Source: Georhizobium profundi (GTDB taxonomy: Bacteria > Pseudomonadota > Alphaproteobacteria > Rhizobiales > Rhizobiaceae). Taken from it: a stretch of 64,000 nucleotides of DNA. The position numbers were made by a program, and so were the translations under genes. Shown here in pieces: positions 28,883-38,629 of this stretch. The first letter of the stretch is position 1, and each line of letters starts with the position of its first letter. The notes beneath the pieces were generated by a model, which ran no database searches, had not been told where the DNA came from, and worked only from the letters and a program-made list of their open reading frames with translations. Where the stretch lies: assembly GCF_003952725.1 (NCBI RefSeq), contig NZ_CP032509.1:3620001-3684000 (forward strand). Reading direction: 5' to 3'.

Positions 28883-29740
28883 TCATTGGCTAGCTCTGTT
28901 CACGTTGCGGTCCATACCGGACCGGGTTGCAAACTCGTTCGGTGTGAGCCCGTCAAGGCTCGTGTGGGGCCGGTGCAGGTTTTAGTCTATTCTCCATGCC
29001 TCGATGATCTCTCGGGCATGGCGGTAGCTGCGGAACAGGTGCTCATTGAGACATTCGTCCCTCAGCCTGCCGTTGAACGACTCCACGAAGCCATTTTGCA
29101 TGGGTTTGCCGGGTGCGATGGAGTGCCACTCGACGCCGCGATCCTGCTGCCAGGCCAGCATGGCGTTTGACGTCAGCTCCGTGCCGTTGTCGCTGACAAT
29201 CATGCAGGGGTAGCCGTGCCGTTCGGCGATCGCATCCAGTTCACGAGCGACACGTTCGCCCGAGATCGAGTTGTCGACCACTGTCGCCAGGCACTCCCGG
29301 CTGGAGTCGTCGATCACGCACAGGATGCGGAAGCGACGGCCGTCGACCAACGCGTCCGACACGAAGTCGAGTGACCATCTCTGGTTTGGATCCTGCGGAA
29401 TGGCCATCGGCGCTCTCGTGCCCAGAGCCCGTTTGCGCCCGCCACGTTTTCGGACCGTCAGGCGCTCTTCCTTGTAAATCCGGTAGAGCTTCTTCCAGTT
29501 CACCGAGACACCCTCCCGCTTCAACAGCAGGTGCAGGCGGCGGTAGCCGAACCGCCGTCGCTGCGATGACAGTTCCCGCAAACGTGCTCGCAAAGCAGCA
29601 TCGTCCGACCGGCTGGATATGTATCGGTAGACACGCGGCGCAATGCCGACCAGCGCACAGGCCCGCCGCTGAGAGTAGCTCTTCTTTTCGACTGCCCAAC
29701 TCACGGCATTTCTCCTTGAGCCGGGCGTCAGAAGTTTTTT
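28883..29740 (-). pseudogene. IS3-family transposase orfB with premature stop
   Basis: DDE integrase domain of the IS3 group, read after a -1 shift at AAAAAAC (29740-29734). Catalytic residues appear in [12 protein letters not shown] (D), IVSDNGTEL (D) and [14 protein letters not shown] (E). After AWRID the codon expected to be tyrosine is TAA (28984-28982). The conserved tail NLHRPHTSLDGLTPNEF follows in the same frame to a TGA at 28885-28883. The last 32 residues are therefore lost. Confidence 0.85.
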
Positions 29741-29993
29741 GCCAGCATCTCGCGCAGCGTCGATGCATCCATCATCGACTCTGCCAGAAGCCTCTTCAGG
29801 CGGGCATTCTCCTTCTCCAAAGCCTTCAGCCGTTTGGCCTCCGACACCTCCAGGCCGCCATACTTCTTTCGCCAAGCGTAGAAGGTCGCGTCCGAAATGC
29901 TATGCTTGCGGCAAAGCTCGCTGGCCGTCATGCCCGCCTGATGCTCATTGAGAATACAATGATCTGTTCGTCCGAGAACCGCGATCGCTTCAT
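29728..29993 (-). pseudogene. IS3-family transposase orfA, frameshifted near its start
   Basis: The helix-turn-helix and leucine-zipper-like protein of IS3 elements: [20 protein letters not shown], then [20 protein letters not shown]. The natural start MKRSRFSDEQII (ATG 29993) is in another frame. The two join if one base is added near 29956 (giving II-G-IL-NEHQAG). The body frame stays open upstream to 30012 with an unrelated N-terminus. Confidence 0.75.
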
Positions 29994-30058
29994 TGCCTGT
30001 CTCCTTCATCAAAGAACAGGCTAACCCAAAAGCGGGAACGTCTCAGGGGAGCAGGTCA

Positions 30059-30218
30059 ACCCAATTCGGCTAGAATCCATATTCTGGCTTGCCGGGCTTT
30101 GAGCGGTTTATCAAGATCGTCGCCAGCGCTCCATGCAGGTGTGCATGTCGCTTCAGACGTCGTTCCAGTGTCACCGGGAGGCGAGGTAGTGAGGCAAAGA
30201 GGCAGAATGAAGATCGCA
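30059..30218 (-). repeat. Inverted repeat A, right copy (160 bp)
   Basis: Reverse complement of 23787-23946. It begins at the base after the IS3 terminal repeat, so the IS end or a rearrangement defines the boundary. It contains the second copy of the 34-residue frame. Confidence 0.85.
30070..30174 (-). CDS. Conserved 34-residue ORF in repeat A, second copy (doubtful)
   Basis: Starts GTG and encodes MTLERRLKRHAHLHGALATI...PEYGF. Differences from the other copy are few. The open frame continues upstream to 30297 without a recognisable N-terminus. It may be a C-terminal remnant. Confidence 0.2.
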   Translation of the reverse strand: MTLERRLKRHAHLHGALATILINRSKPGKPEYGF

Positions 30219-30269
30219 CTCTATACGATGAGCTCTGCAATCCCCGGGATCTGACCCACAGCGAAAAAG

Positions 30270-31196
30270 CTAACTTTTTGCGAGCTTTCGGTACCACCGC
30301 GCCAGTAGAAATGGTGTGAGGTACATCGGGATCTGAAAGCAGCCGATTAATAGTAGAAGCTCGTCGGCCGTTGCCTCTGGCAGCACCGAAAGAAACAAAG
30401 CTGCGTTGCGATTGCCGGCGGTGATCCCCATCGCCGGTGCCGCGGCCGGGTCCTTACGCGCGGCAAGCGCACTGGCGCAGAGCTGAATCGGAAAGTTAAG
30501 CAGGAAGACAGCGGCCAGTGCCGCGAAGAATGCACCACGCTCGTTGAGAACCGCCGGACCGATAGCCGACATAAGGCCGATGACCACCAGACCGAGCAGA
30601 AGTGCGGCAAGCCCATCCATGGCCAACACCGACCGATCGCCGCCCGACACGACGTCGAACGCCCGTAGCGCGTAGGCGACGCCGCCGGCTAGTGTGATCA
30701 GCATCAGAAGCTCGAGTGCAGCCCGCGCAACCGCAAGCGGGCTGCCGAAGGCGGGCATGACGAGAAACACCGGCAAGACCGTCAACGGCAAGAGCGCGGT
30801 TCCGATGACGAGCTGGCGTAAGGCCGGCGCTGGATCGCCGCCGGCCATGAGGGTGATGTTCGGGCTGCCAGTGATGGGCGCTGCTGCCAGCACCAGCACG
30901 ATGCCCATGGCGATGGTAGAGCCGAGGGCGCCCGTGAGCCAAAAGGCGAACGCCGCCGTGAGCGGCAGCACAACCTGGAGCACGAGCGCCAGTCCCGCCG
31001 CGCGGTGGACGCCCTTAAGCCCTGCTCTGATGCCATCTGGTCCCAAGCGGAGAACCGCAAGGAACAGCAGCGCCACGATCATCGGCGCGATGCCGGGCCT
31101 CAGCGCAACTGCGAGTTCCGGCAGGAATGCGCCGAGCAAGAGCCCCGCGACGAGCAGCATCCGCCCATGGCGGGCGAGGAAGGCGAAGACTGGCAC
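30270..31196 (-). CDS. Bile-acid:sodium symporter (BASS)-like membrane protein
   Basis: About 308 residues with nine or so hydrophobic helices, similar in layout to the BASS/ArsB-like family: PGIAPMIVALLFLAVLRLG, APITGSPNITLMAGGD, and GITAGNRNAALFLSVLPE with the N-R-N-A-A of the crossover region. A secondary transporter for an organic anion is likely. The GTG at 31196 starts 4 bases after the MarR stop; an earlier in-frame start at 31253 would overlap it. It is last in the TRAP-MarR unit, so its substrate may be related to that of the TRAP system. Confidence 0.7.
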   Translation of the reverse strand: MPVFAFLARHGRMLLVAGLLLGAFLPELAVALRPGIAPMIVALLFLAVLRLGPDGIRAGLKGVHRAAGLALVLQVVLPLTAAFAFWLTGALGSTIAMGIVLVLAAAPITGSPNITLMAGGDPAPALRQLVIGTALLPLTVLPVFLVMPAFGSPLAVARAALELLMLITLAGGVAYALRAFDVVSGGDRSVLAMDGLAALLLGLVVIGLMSAIGPAVLNERGAFFAALAAVFLLNFPIQLCASALAARKDPAAAPAMGITAGNRNAALFLSVLPEATADELLLLIGCFQIPMYLTPFLLARWYRKLAKS

Positions 31197-31200
31197 CAGC

Positions 31201-31743
31201 CTAAAGGGAGGCGGCAGCACGCGCCGCCTGGTCGTAGGCACCAGAGACCGCACGTAAGAGGCTGGCGAGACGCGAGAGCTCAGCCGGGTCGTGACCGAAT
31301 TGTAGAACCGACTGCACCACTAGCGCCTCTCGAACATCGCCATAACGCTTGCAGAGTTGGCGCCCTGCTTCTGTTACCGTAATCGTCTTCTCCTTGCCCT
31401 TGCGGCCCGGCTCCACCAAACCTTGCTCGACCAGCTTCTTGATCGCGTAGTTGACGAGATGCGTATCCTCAACATTGAGCACGAGACAGATATCCGCGAG
31501 CGTTTTCGGCCTTGCCCGATGGTTGACGAGGTGCACGATCAGCACTTCCATAGGCGAGAGCGACGGCCCACCGGCTGCCGCCGTGCAGCGCACGATCCAC
31601 CGCTGGAAGGCATGATTTGCCATGGTCAAGGCAAACTCGACTTCCGAGAGCGCCGGCAGGCTCGAATTGGCGAGATGCGCCGATGAAACCACCGGCCCGA
31701 TCGCTAGATCCTTCAGTTGTTCATCATAGTGCTCGGCAGCCAT
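31201..31743 (-). CDS. MarR-type winged-helix transcriptional regulator
   Basis: A 180-residue protein with a winged helix: LSPMEVLIVHLVNHRARPKTLADICLVLNVEDTHLVNYAIKKLVEQGLVE followed by the wing GRKGKEKTITVTEAG. It fits the MarR-like family with an N-terminal helix extension. It probably controls the TRAP/BASS genes or the divergent 5-oxoprolinase. Its start overlaps the end of dctM by 31 bases in another frame, so it is translationally linked. The effector is unknown. Confidence 0.85.
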   Translation of the reverse strand: MAAEHYDEQLKDLAIGPVVSSAHLANSSLPALSEVEFALTMANHAFQRWIVRCTAAAGGPSLSPMEVLIVHLVNHRARPKTLADICLVLNVEDTHLVNYAIKKLVEQGLVEPGRKGKEKTITVTEAGRQLCKRYGDVREALVVQSVLQFGHDPAELSRLASLLRAVSGAYDQAARAAASL

Positions 31744-33017
31744 AGGGCGATCTCCGGAAAAGCGGCGAGAAGTGCAGTCGCTAGGACAAGGATCAAGAAG
31801 AAGGGCAGCGCATAGAGCGCGATCTCGAAAATCCCTCGTCCCGTGATCGACTGGATGACGAACAGGTTAAAGCCAACGGGCGGGGTAATCTGGCTCATCT
31901 CGACCACGAGAACGAGGAAGACGCCGAACCAGATCGGATCAATGCCGGCGGCAAGCACCATCGGCAGGATGACGGACGTTGTCAGCACGACCATTGATAT
32001 GCCGTCGATGAAGCAGCCGAGAATGATAAAGAACACGAGGAGGACGGCCAGCAGCGCGAACTGCGAAAAGCCCTGCTCACCGATCCAGGCGGCAAGCGTG
32101 CGCGGGATGCCGGTATAGCCCATGGCGACGGTGAGGAACGACGCGCCTGCCAGAATCAGCGCGATCATGCAGCTCGTGATCGCCGATCCTTTGAGCGAGG
32201 TTACGAAGCTTTCCCGCGACAGCCCACCGGAAAAGAAGGAGATCGCAAGGGCTCCAAAGACGCCAACCACGGCCGCTTCGGTCGGCGATGCGAAGCCGCC
32301 ATAGATCGAGCCGATGACCGTCACGATCAGGACAACTGTCGGCAGGAGCAGCGTCAGCGCCTCGAACCGTTCGCCCCAAGTGGGCTTCGGCTCGGGCTCC
32401 GGCATCCTGTCCTTGTTCATCCAGGCCCAGAGCATGACGTAGGACGAAAACATCACTGCCAGCGTGACGCCTGGCAGGATGCCGGCGAGAAACAGGCGCG
32501 CGATCGATTGCTCGGTCGCCGCGCCATAAACGATCATGATAATCGAGGGCGGGATAAGGAAGCCGAATGTGCCCGAACCGGCGAGCGTGCCGATCGCCAT
32601 GCGCGGGTCGTAGCCGCGCCGCTGCAGTTCCGGCAGCGACATCTTGCCGACCGTCGCAGTCGTTGCAGCCGACGAACCGGACACGGCTGCAAACAGCGCG
32701 CACCCGAACACGTTGACGTGCAGGAGACGCCCGGGCAGCCTTCGCGTGAAGGGAGCAAGGCCCGAAAACATGTCCGACGAAATGCGGGAGCGGAACAGAA
32801 GCTCGCCCATCCAGATGAACATGGGAAGCGCCGTCAGGTCCCAGCTGTTCATTGCCCCCCAGACCCGACGTGCGAAGACGAGTCCGGCCGGCGCCGATGA
32901 CGCCAGTTCCATGGCGACAAAGCCGACAGCCATGAGGGCAAAGCCGACCCAAAGGCCGGAGAAAAGGAAGCCGAAGAGGACAGCAATCAGGATCAGGGAC
33001 AGAATGCCGATATCCAT
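31713..33017 (-). CDS. dctM: TRAP transporter large permease DctM
   Basis: A 434-residue inner-membrane protein with 12 or so helices; the large subunit of a tripartite ATP-independent periplasmic transporter, driven by a sodium or proton gradient. Family segments include GSSAATTATVGKMSLPELQRRGYD, GSGTFGFLIPPSIIMIVYG and ITPPVGFNLFVIQSI. The ATG at 33017 shares one base with the stop of dctQ (TGATG). The substrate follows from the partner dctP and is not known. Confidence 0.93.
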   Translation of the reverse strand: MDIGILSLILIAVLFGFLFSGLWVGFALMAVGFVAMELASSAPAGLVFARRVWGAMNSWDLTALPMFIWMGELLFRSRISSDMFSGLAPFTRRLPGRLLHVNVFGCALFAAVSGSSAATTATVGKMSLPELQRRGYDPRMAIGTLAGSGTFGFLIPPSIIMIVYGAATEQSIARLFLAGILPGVTLAVMFSSYVMLWAWMNKDRMPEPEPKPTWGERFEALTLLLPTVVLIVTVIGSIYGGFASPTEAAVVGVFGALAISFFSGGLSRESFVTSLKGSAITSCMIALILAGASFLTVAMGYTGIPRTLAAWIGEQGFSQFALLAVLLVFFIILGCFIDGISMVVLTTSVILPMVLAAGIDPIWFGVFLVLVVEMSQITPPVGFNLFVIQSITGRGIFEIALYALPFFLILVLATALLAAFPEIALWLPSTMMNN

Positions 33018-33577
33018 CAGTGGCCTCCCTCGTCGACGCCGCGCGTGCGCTCGATCTCGCGAAACTTCGCTTCGCCACCGGAAAGCACGGCTGCGAGTTC
33101 GTCCAGGATCGCAACGGCGAGGATGGCGAGCCCGCTTGTCATGACGGCTTGCGGGATCCAGAGCGGGATCGCGATCAGGCCGTAGGATACGGATGCGCGC
33201 TCGAAGGACGCATAGGCCTGCCCTCCGACCACCCAGCTCGCATAGGCGGCAAGCGCCAGAGCGACGATGAGGACGAATGCGGTCATGGCGCGTTCCAGGC
33301 GGGGCCCGGCCCAGCCGACGAAGAGCGTCACGCGCACATGACCCGCTGCCCTCAAGGTCGCCGGCAGAGCGAGAAAGGCCGAGGCGATAAAGAGAAAGCC
33401 GCCGATCTCTGCCAGCGACGGGATGGCAAAGCCGAAGCGGCCGAAGCCAGCGAGCGTAGACAAGCGGTCGATCAGCCGTGCCACCACCTGGATGAAGACG
33501 AGGGTCGCGATCACGACCATCGCGGAGCAAGCGCCGAACAGAGCAGCGCCGTAGAGGGCATCGAGTGCCTTGCGCAT
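33017..33577 (-). CDS. dctQ: TRAP transporter small permease DctQ
   Basis: A 186-residue inner-membrane protein with four hydrophobic helices and the DctQ-type second-helix segment. It couples the binding protein to DctM. A separate promoter is not obvious; dctP lies upstream across a strong hairpin at 33599-33625. The stop overlaps the dctM start. Confidence 0.85.
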   Translation of the reverse strand: MRKALDALYGAALFGACSAMVVIATLVFIQVVARLIDRLSTLAGFGRFGFAIPSLAEIGGFLFIASAFLALPATLRAAGHVRVTLFVGWAGPRLERAMTAFVLIVALALAAYASWVVGGQAYASFERASVSYGLIAIPLWIPQAVMTSGLAILAVAILDELAAVLSGGEAKFREIERTRGVDEGGH

Positions 33578-33598
33578 GGGAGCAGTCCCTGTAAGTGG

Positions 33599-33625
33599 AA
33601 CGGGCGGGTCGATGACCCGCCCGTT
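33599..33625. terminator. Intra-operon hairpin between dctP and dctQM
   Basis: AACGGGCGGGTC-GAT-GACCCGCCCGTT is a perfect 12-bp stem with a 3-base loop, lying 10 bases after the dctP stop on the minus strand. There is no U-tract. It probably protects dctP mRNA or partly terminates, giving more binding protein than permease. Confidence 0.6.
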
Positions 33626-33634
33626 CTTGAAGGC

Positions 33635-34615
33635 TTACTGGTTGCGGTAGGCTTCGATGACCGCGGTGCCTGCCTCACCGGCCGAGGCCTGCCACTCCTC
33701 GGTCATCGTCGCGCCGATCTCCTGCAGCTTGGCGGAAAGCGCCTCGGACGGCTGCATGATGGTCATGCCGCCAGCCTCCAGCTCAGTGATCTTGGCGTCG
33801 GTCTCCTCGCGCGACATCTGCCAGCCGCGCTCTTCAGCGGCAGCAGCCGCTTCTAGGATCGCGTTGCGCTCGTCTTCCGAAAGCGCTTCGAAGGCTTCCG
33901 TGTTGACGACGATGATGTTCTTCGGGAGCCAGGCCTGTACGTCGATGTAGTGCGAGGTGAAATCCCAAGCCTTGGCGTTGGCGCCAGTCGATGGCGAGGT
34001 GATCATCGCCTCGACGCGGCCGGTCGAGAACGCGGTTGGAATATCGGTCTCTTCGACCTGCGTCGGCGTGGCGCCGAGCAGCGTCGCAAGGCGCTCCGTG
34101 GCGACGTTGTATGCGCGGAAGTTCAACCCTTCCATCTGTGCCGGATCGGTGACTTCCTGGTTGAGGTAGAGGCTCTGACCCGGCCAGGCGACCGCATAAA
34201 GCACCGTTAGGCCCTGCTCGGCGAGCTTTTCGGAGACCGCGTCTCGTGAGGCAGCCCAGAGCTGCTCGCCCTCTTCATAGGAAGAAGCCAGGAACGGGAT
34301 AGAATCCAGCGCAAAGACCGGGTCTTCGTTCGCAAGACGCGAGAGCAGGAACTCGCCAATTGGCACGAGACCGTCACGCACCGCATCCTTGATCTCAGCA
34401 TGGCCAAAAAGCGAGTTTGCGGAATGAACGGTGATGTCGACGCTGCCGCCCGTTGCCTCCCGAACGTCGTCGGCGAACTGCATGATGTTCTGCGTGTGAA
34501 AGATGCCATCGCCATAGGGCGTCGGCATGTCCCAGGCGTTCTGCCCCATGGCGGGAGCGGAGAGAAGAGTGGCGAAGGCTGCGGCTAGAAGACCGGCGCG
34601 AAAATGCTGCGTCAT
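33635..34615 (-). CDS. dctP: TRAP transporter substrate-binding protein DctP
   Basis: A 326-residue periplasmic protein with a Sec signal ending APAMGQ (about residue 25). The DctP domain has the ligand arginine region LNFRAYN and TDIPTAFSTGRVEAM. It delivers a small carboxylate-type ligand to the DctQM permease. It is divergent from the 5-oxoprolinase gene, so a pyroglutamate- or hydantoin-like ligand is one possible guess. Confidence 0.93.
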   Translation of the reverse strand: MTQHFRAGLLAAAFATLLSAPAMGQNAWDMPTPYGDGIFHTQNIMQFADDVREATGGSVDITVHSANSLFGHAEIKDAVRDGLVPIGEFLLSRLANEDPVFALDSIPFLASSYEEGEQLWAASRDAVSEKLAEQGLTVLYAVAWPGQSLYLNQEVTDPAQMEGLNFRAYNVATERLATLLGATPTQVEETDIPTAFSTGRVEAMITSPSTGANAKAWDFTSHYIDVQAWLPKNIIVVNTEAFEALSEDERNAILEAAAAAEERGWQMSREETDAKITELEAGGMTIMQPSEALSAKLQEIGATMTEEWQASAGEAGTAVIEAYRNQ

Positions 34616-34785
34616 GATCGTATTCCCCTTTTTTTGGCAGTGCGACCTGGTTCCGGCAGGACGCTTGCGGCGCCGTATCCGGCGTCGAAATGAGAGGTTG
34701 ACGGCTCATTCGCAATTTGTCAACGATTTGTCAGCGTCCGGCGGAAGACCGGTCGGACTCGGGAACATTGACGGAGGACTGCAGC

Positions 34786-37700
34786 ATGGTGGACCGCATC
34801 GACGGCACGGGCCAGTGGGATTTCTGGATCGATCGCGGCGGCACGTTCACCGACGTCATCGGCCGCGCACCCGACGGATCGCTGCAGCCGATGAAGCTTC
34901 TGTCGGAAAATCCGGAAGCCTATGAGGACGCGGCGATCGAAGGCATCCGACGCCTGGTCGGCGCTGCCACCCAAGCCGATCTGCCCTCCGCTGCCATCGG
35001 CACCATCCGTATGGGAACGACGGTCGCCACCAACGCGCTGCTCGAACGCAAGGGCGAACGCACGCTGCTCCTCATCACCGAAGGCTTCCGCGACCAGCTG
35101 CGCATCGCCTACCAAGCGCGGCCGGACATCTTCGCCAAAGAAATCATCCTCCCCGAACAGCTCTACGAGCGCGTCATCGAGGTGCCTGAACGCTTGATGG
35201 CCGACGGGTCGGTTGAGCGCGCGATCGAGCTCGACCCGATCCGTGCGGACCTCGAGGACGCGAAGGCCGACGGCATCGGCGCCGTTGCGATTGTGCTGAT
35301 GCATGCCTGGCAGAACCCGGTCCATGAGGCGGCGCTGGCCGAACTGGTCCGAGGTCTGGGCTTCGAGCAGGTTTCCGTCAGCCACGAAGTCTCGCCGCTG
35401 ATCAAGCTCGTCGGTCGCGGCGATACGACCGTCGTCGACGCCTATCTCTCGCCCATCCTCGGCCGCTATGTCTCGCGCGTCGCTCGTATCCTCGGCGCTA
35501 CGCCGCCCGGCGAGCCCGGCCCGACGCTTCAGTTCATGATGTCGTCCGGCGGCCTCACCGCTGCCGACCGTTTTCGGGGCAAGGATGCGATCCTGTCCGG
35601 TCCGGCAGGCGGCGTCGTCGGCATGGTCAAGACTGCCGAACAGGCAGGCTTTCCCCGCGTCATCGGCTTCGATATGGGCGGCACCTCCACGGACGTTGCA
35701 CATGCGGCAGGCGAATATGAGCGTGCCTTCGACACGGAAGTCGCCGGCGTGCGCATCCGCGCGCCGATGATGCGCATCCACACCGTTGCCGCTGGCGGCG
35801 GGTCGATCCTGCATGCCGATCCCGGTCGCTTCCGCGTCGGCCCGGATTCGGCAGGTGCCGATCCCGGCCCCGCCTGCTACCGGCGCGGCGGGCCGCTCAC
35901 AGTGACGGATGCGAACGTCATGCTGGGCAAGCTCAACCCGGACTTCTTCCCAGCGATCTTCGGCCCCGACCAAGATAAGCCGCTCGACCGCGCCACGGTT
36001 GCGACGAAGTTCGCCGAGATCGCGGAGAGCGTCGGCGAAGGCCGCTCGCCCGAGGAAATCGCCGAGGGCTTCCTGAAGATCGCCGTCGAAAACATGGCGA
36101 ATGCCATCAAGAAGATCTCCGTCCAACGCGGCTACGACGTAACGCGTTACGTGTTGAACTCGTTCGGCGGAGCCGGCGGCCAGCACGCCTGCCTCGTCGC
36201 CGATTCGCTCGGCATGGAATCGATCCTGATCCACCCGCTGTCGGGCCTGCTCTCAGCATACGGAATGGGCCTCGCCACCGTCACGGCGAGCCGCCAACAG
36301 GGGCTGATGCAGCCGCTCGCCGAAGCCAGCCGCGCCGCAATCTCCGGCCTCGAGGCGGACCTTGCCGGCGCCGTCGCCACCGAACTTGCCGAACAGGGCA
36401 TCGCAGTCGATACGGTCACCACGCGCACGAAACTACATCTACGCTACGCCGGCACCGACAACACGCTCGATGTTGCCTTCGACGGCGACCTTGCCAAGGC
36501 GCAAAGCAGTTTCGAGGCGATGCACCAGGCGCAATTCGGCTTCATCACGCCCGACAAGTCAATCACGGTCGAAGCCGTCGAGGTCGAAGGCTGGCAGGCC
36601 GGCGACGAGACGATCGGGGGCGTGAAGGATGACGGCACCGGCCGCGACGCTTCGTCAGACGTCACCGGCCGCATCTTCTCCGGCGGCGAGTGGCGTCAGG
36701 CAGGCGTGTTCCGCCGCGAGGGCATCCAGGCAGGCGACCGCATCAAGGGTCCCGCCCTTATCATCGAGGCCAACCAGACGATCGTTGTCGAGCCGGGCTG
36801 GACCGCCAGGCTGACGGCTGCCGACAACATCGTGCTGGCCCGCCACGAGAAGCTCGCCCGCAACCAGGCGATCGGCACGAAGCAGGCCGATCCGATCCTG
36901 CTCGAGGTGTTCAACAACCTCTTCATGAACATCGCCGAGCAGATGGGCGTCGCGCTCCAGAACACGGCGCATTCAGTTAACATCAAGGAGCGGCTCGACT
37001 TCTCCTGCGCCGTCTTCGACGCTTCCGGTGCGCTGGTCGCCAATGCGCCGCATATGCCGGTGCACCTAGGCTCCATGGATCGCTCGGTCGAGACTGTGAT
37101 CCGCCTGAACGAGGGCAACATCCGCCCCGGCGACGTCTTTGCGCTTAACGCCCCTTATAATGGCGGCACGCACCTGCCCGACATCACGGTGGTAAGCCCG
37201 GCCTTCAGCGACGACCGCAAGGAGATTCTGTTCTGGGTCGCCTCTCGCGGTCATCATGCCGATGTCGGCGGCACCGCACCGGGTTCGATGACTCCGCTTG
37301 CGACGACTGTCGACGAAGAAGGCGTTCTCATCGACAATTTCCAATTGGTCGCTGAAGGACAGTTTCGGGAAAAGGAGCTCCACGAGCTCCTGACCAACCA
37401 CCCCTACCCGGTTCGCAACCCGGTTCAGAACATCGCCGACCTCAAGGCGCAGATCGCCGCCAACGAGCGCGGCGCGGCCGAGCTTCGCAAGATGGTCGAG
37501 GAGTTCGGGCTGGAGGTCGTGCAGGCCTATATGGGCCACGTACAGGACAACGCGGCCGAGGAAGTAGCGCGGCTTATCGGGCGCCTGGAGGATTGCTCCT
37601 ACGAGTATCCGACCGACACAGGCCAGATGATCAAGGTGAAGATCACGGTCGATCGCGACGCGCGCACCGCCACGGTTGACTTCACCGGCACCTCGGGCGC

Positions 37701-38430
37701 AATCGCCAACAACTTCAATGCGCCGGAGCCGGTCGCACGCGCAGCCGTTCTCTACTGCTTCCGCGTCATGGTAGAAGCGCCGATACCGATGAACGCCGGC
37801 TGTCTGCGGCCGATCCGCATCGTCATCCCCGAGGGCTGCATGCTGAAGCCGGCCTACCCTCGCGCCGTCGTCGCCGGTAACGTCGAGACTTCGCAGCATG
37901 TGACCAACGCTATTTTCGGCGCCCTAGGGGCGATCGCCAACAGCCAGGGCACGATGAACAACCTGACCTTCGGCAACAACGAGTACCAATATTACGAGAC
38001 GATCTGCTCGGGCTCGCCGGCCGGCCGCATGAATGACGGCCGCGGCTTTGCCGGAACGTCGGGCGTGCACGTCCACATGACGAACTCACGCCTGACGGAC
38101 CCGGAGATCCTGGAGATGCGCTTCCCCGTGATGCTGGAGAACTTCACGCTGCGAGACGGCTCGGGCGGTATTGGCGCATTCGCGGCCGGCAACGGCACGA
38201 CACGTACGCTGCGCTTCCTCCAGACCATGGACTGCGCGATCCTGTCGTCGCACCGACACGTCCACCCGCAGGGCATTGCAGGCGGCGGCGAAGGCGAGCT
38301 CGGCCGCACCGAGGTTCGCCGCCTCGACGGAACGGTCGAGGTTCTGAAAGGCTGCGACCAGACGGTGCTTCAGGCTGGCGAAGCGGTCACCGTGATCACG
38401 CCGACAGCCGGCGGCTACGGCCAAGTCTGA
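34786..38430 (+). CDS. 5-oxoprolinase/hydantoinase, fused HyuA-HyuB
   Basis: A 1214-residue fusion. The N-terminal HyuA-like part (about residues 1-690) has [41 protein letters not shown] and [10 protein letters not shown]. The C-terminal HyuB part (about 705-1214) has [28 protein letters not shown] and [11 protein letters not shown]. It should open a cyclic amide (5-oxoproline or hydantoin) with ATP. The ATG at 34786 has GGAGG 9 bases upstream. The length equals full eukaryotic-type 5-oxoprolinases. It is divergent from the TRAP genes. Confidence 0.93.
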   Translation: MVDRIDGTGQWDFWIDRGGTFTDVIGRAPDGSLQPMKLLSENPEAYEDAAIEGIRRLVGAATQADLPSAAIGTIRMGTTVATNALLERKGERTLLLITEGFRDQLRIAYQARPDIFAKEIILPEQLYERVIEVPERLMADGSVERAIELDPIRADLEDAKADGIGAVAIVLMHAWQNPVHEAALAELVRGLGFEQVSVSHEVSPLIKLVGRGDTTVVDAYLSPILGRYVSRVARILGATPPGEPGPTLQFMMSSGGLTAADRFRGKDAILSGPAGGVVGMVKTAEQAGFPRVIGFDMGGTSTDVAHAAGEYERAFDTEVAGVRIRAPMMRIHTVAAGGGSILHADPGRFRVGPDSAGADPGPACYRRGGPLTVTDANVMLGKLNPDFFPAIFGPDQDKPLDRATVATKFAEIAESVGEGRSPEEIAEGFLKIAVENMANAIKKISVQRGYDVTRYVLNSFGGAGGQHACLVADSLGMESILIHPLSGLLSAYGMGLATVTASRQQGLMQPLAEASRAAISGLEADLAGAVATELAEQGIAVDTVTTRTKLHLRYAGTDNTLDVAFDGDLAKAQSSFEAMHQAQFGFITPDKSITVEAVEVEGWQAGDETIGGVKDDGTGRDASSDVTGRIFSGGEWRQAGVFRREGIQAGDRIKGPALIIEANQTIVVEPGWTARLTAADNIVLARHEKLARNQAIGTKQADPILLEVFNNLFMNIAEQMGVALQNTAHSVNIKERLDFSCAVFDASGALVANAPHMPVHLGSMDRSVETVIRLNEGNIRPGDVFALNAPYNGGTHLPDITVVSPAFSDDRKEILFWVASRGHHADVGGTAPGSMTPLATTVDEEGVLIDNFQLVAEGQFREKELHELLTNHPYPVRNPVQNIADLKAQIAANERGAAELRKMVEEFGLEVVQAYMGHVQDNAAEEVARLIGRLEDCSYEYPTDTGQMIKVKITVDRDARTATVDFTGTSGAIANNFNAPEPVARAAVLYCFRVMVEAPIPMNAGCLRPIRIVIPEGCMLKPAYPRAVVAGNVETSQHVTNAIFGALGAIANSQGTMNNLTFGNNEYQYYETICSGSPAGRMNDGRGFAGTSGVHVHMTNSRLTDPEILEMRFPVMLENFTLRDGSGGIGAFAAGNGTTRTLRFLQTMDCAILSSHRHVHPQGIAGGGEGELGRTEVRRLDGTVEVLKGCDQTVLQAGEAVTVITPTAGGYGQV

Positions 38431-38629
38431 TCTCGACCTCCTGCCGCCGTTCAGCCCTTCCCGTTCGGCGGCGCGACTGGAGCAGCAGTTCACCCTTCCC
38501 AGATCGCGCTCCCACTTCTTCTCAAAAGTGAAGGACAAGTTACAAAAAACGCAGGTTTGTTCGGCAGCTTTAGTTGAGCGTGCATCGTCACCATCCTGCC
38601 ACCAGCGGATCATATCGCTGCCTCAGCGG
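38431..38629. other. Intergenic region after the 5-oxoprolinase
   Basis: No gene recognised. It runs from the oxoprolinase stop into repeat B. Confidence 0.4.

Larger units (their letters stand above)
28857..30058 (-). mobile_element. IS3-family insertion sequence (1202 bp), degenerate
   Basis: Perfect 16-bp terminal inverted repeats TGACCTGCTCCCCTGA (28857-28872) and TCAGGGGAGCAGGTCA (30043-30058). Two overlapping frames, orfA and orfB, are joined by a slippery A-run. Both are damaged: orfA by a frameshift and orfB by a stop. The bases just outside (AAG on the left, ACC on the right) do not form a target duplication, so the flanks have changed since insertion. The right end touches repeat A. 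Confidence 0.9.

Noticed and set aside
34690..34785. Direct repeats ATTTGTCA near the divergent dctP/oxoprolinase promoters as a MarR operator
   Set aside because: Only 8 bases, not palindromic, and no supporting copy; too weak to list as a site.
34720..36234. 504-codon minus frame opposite the 5-oxoprolinase
   Set aside because: Complement of conserved HyuA codons; no domain of its own.
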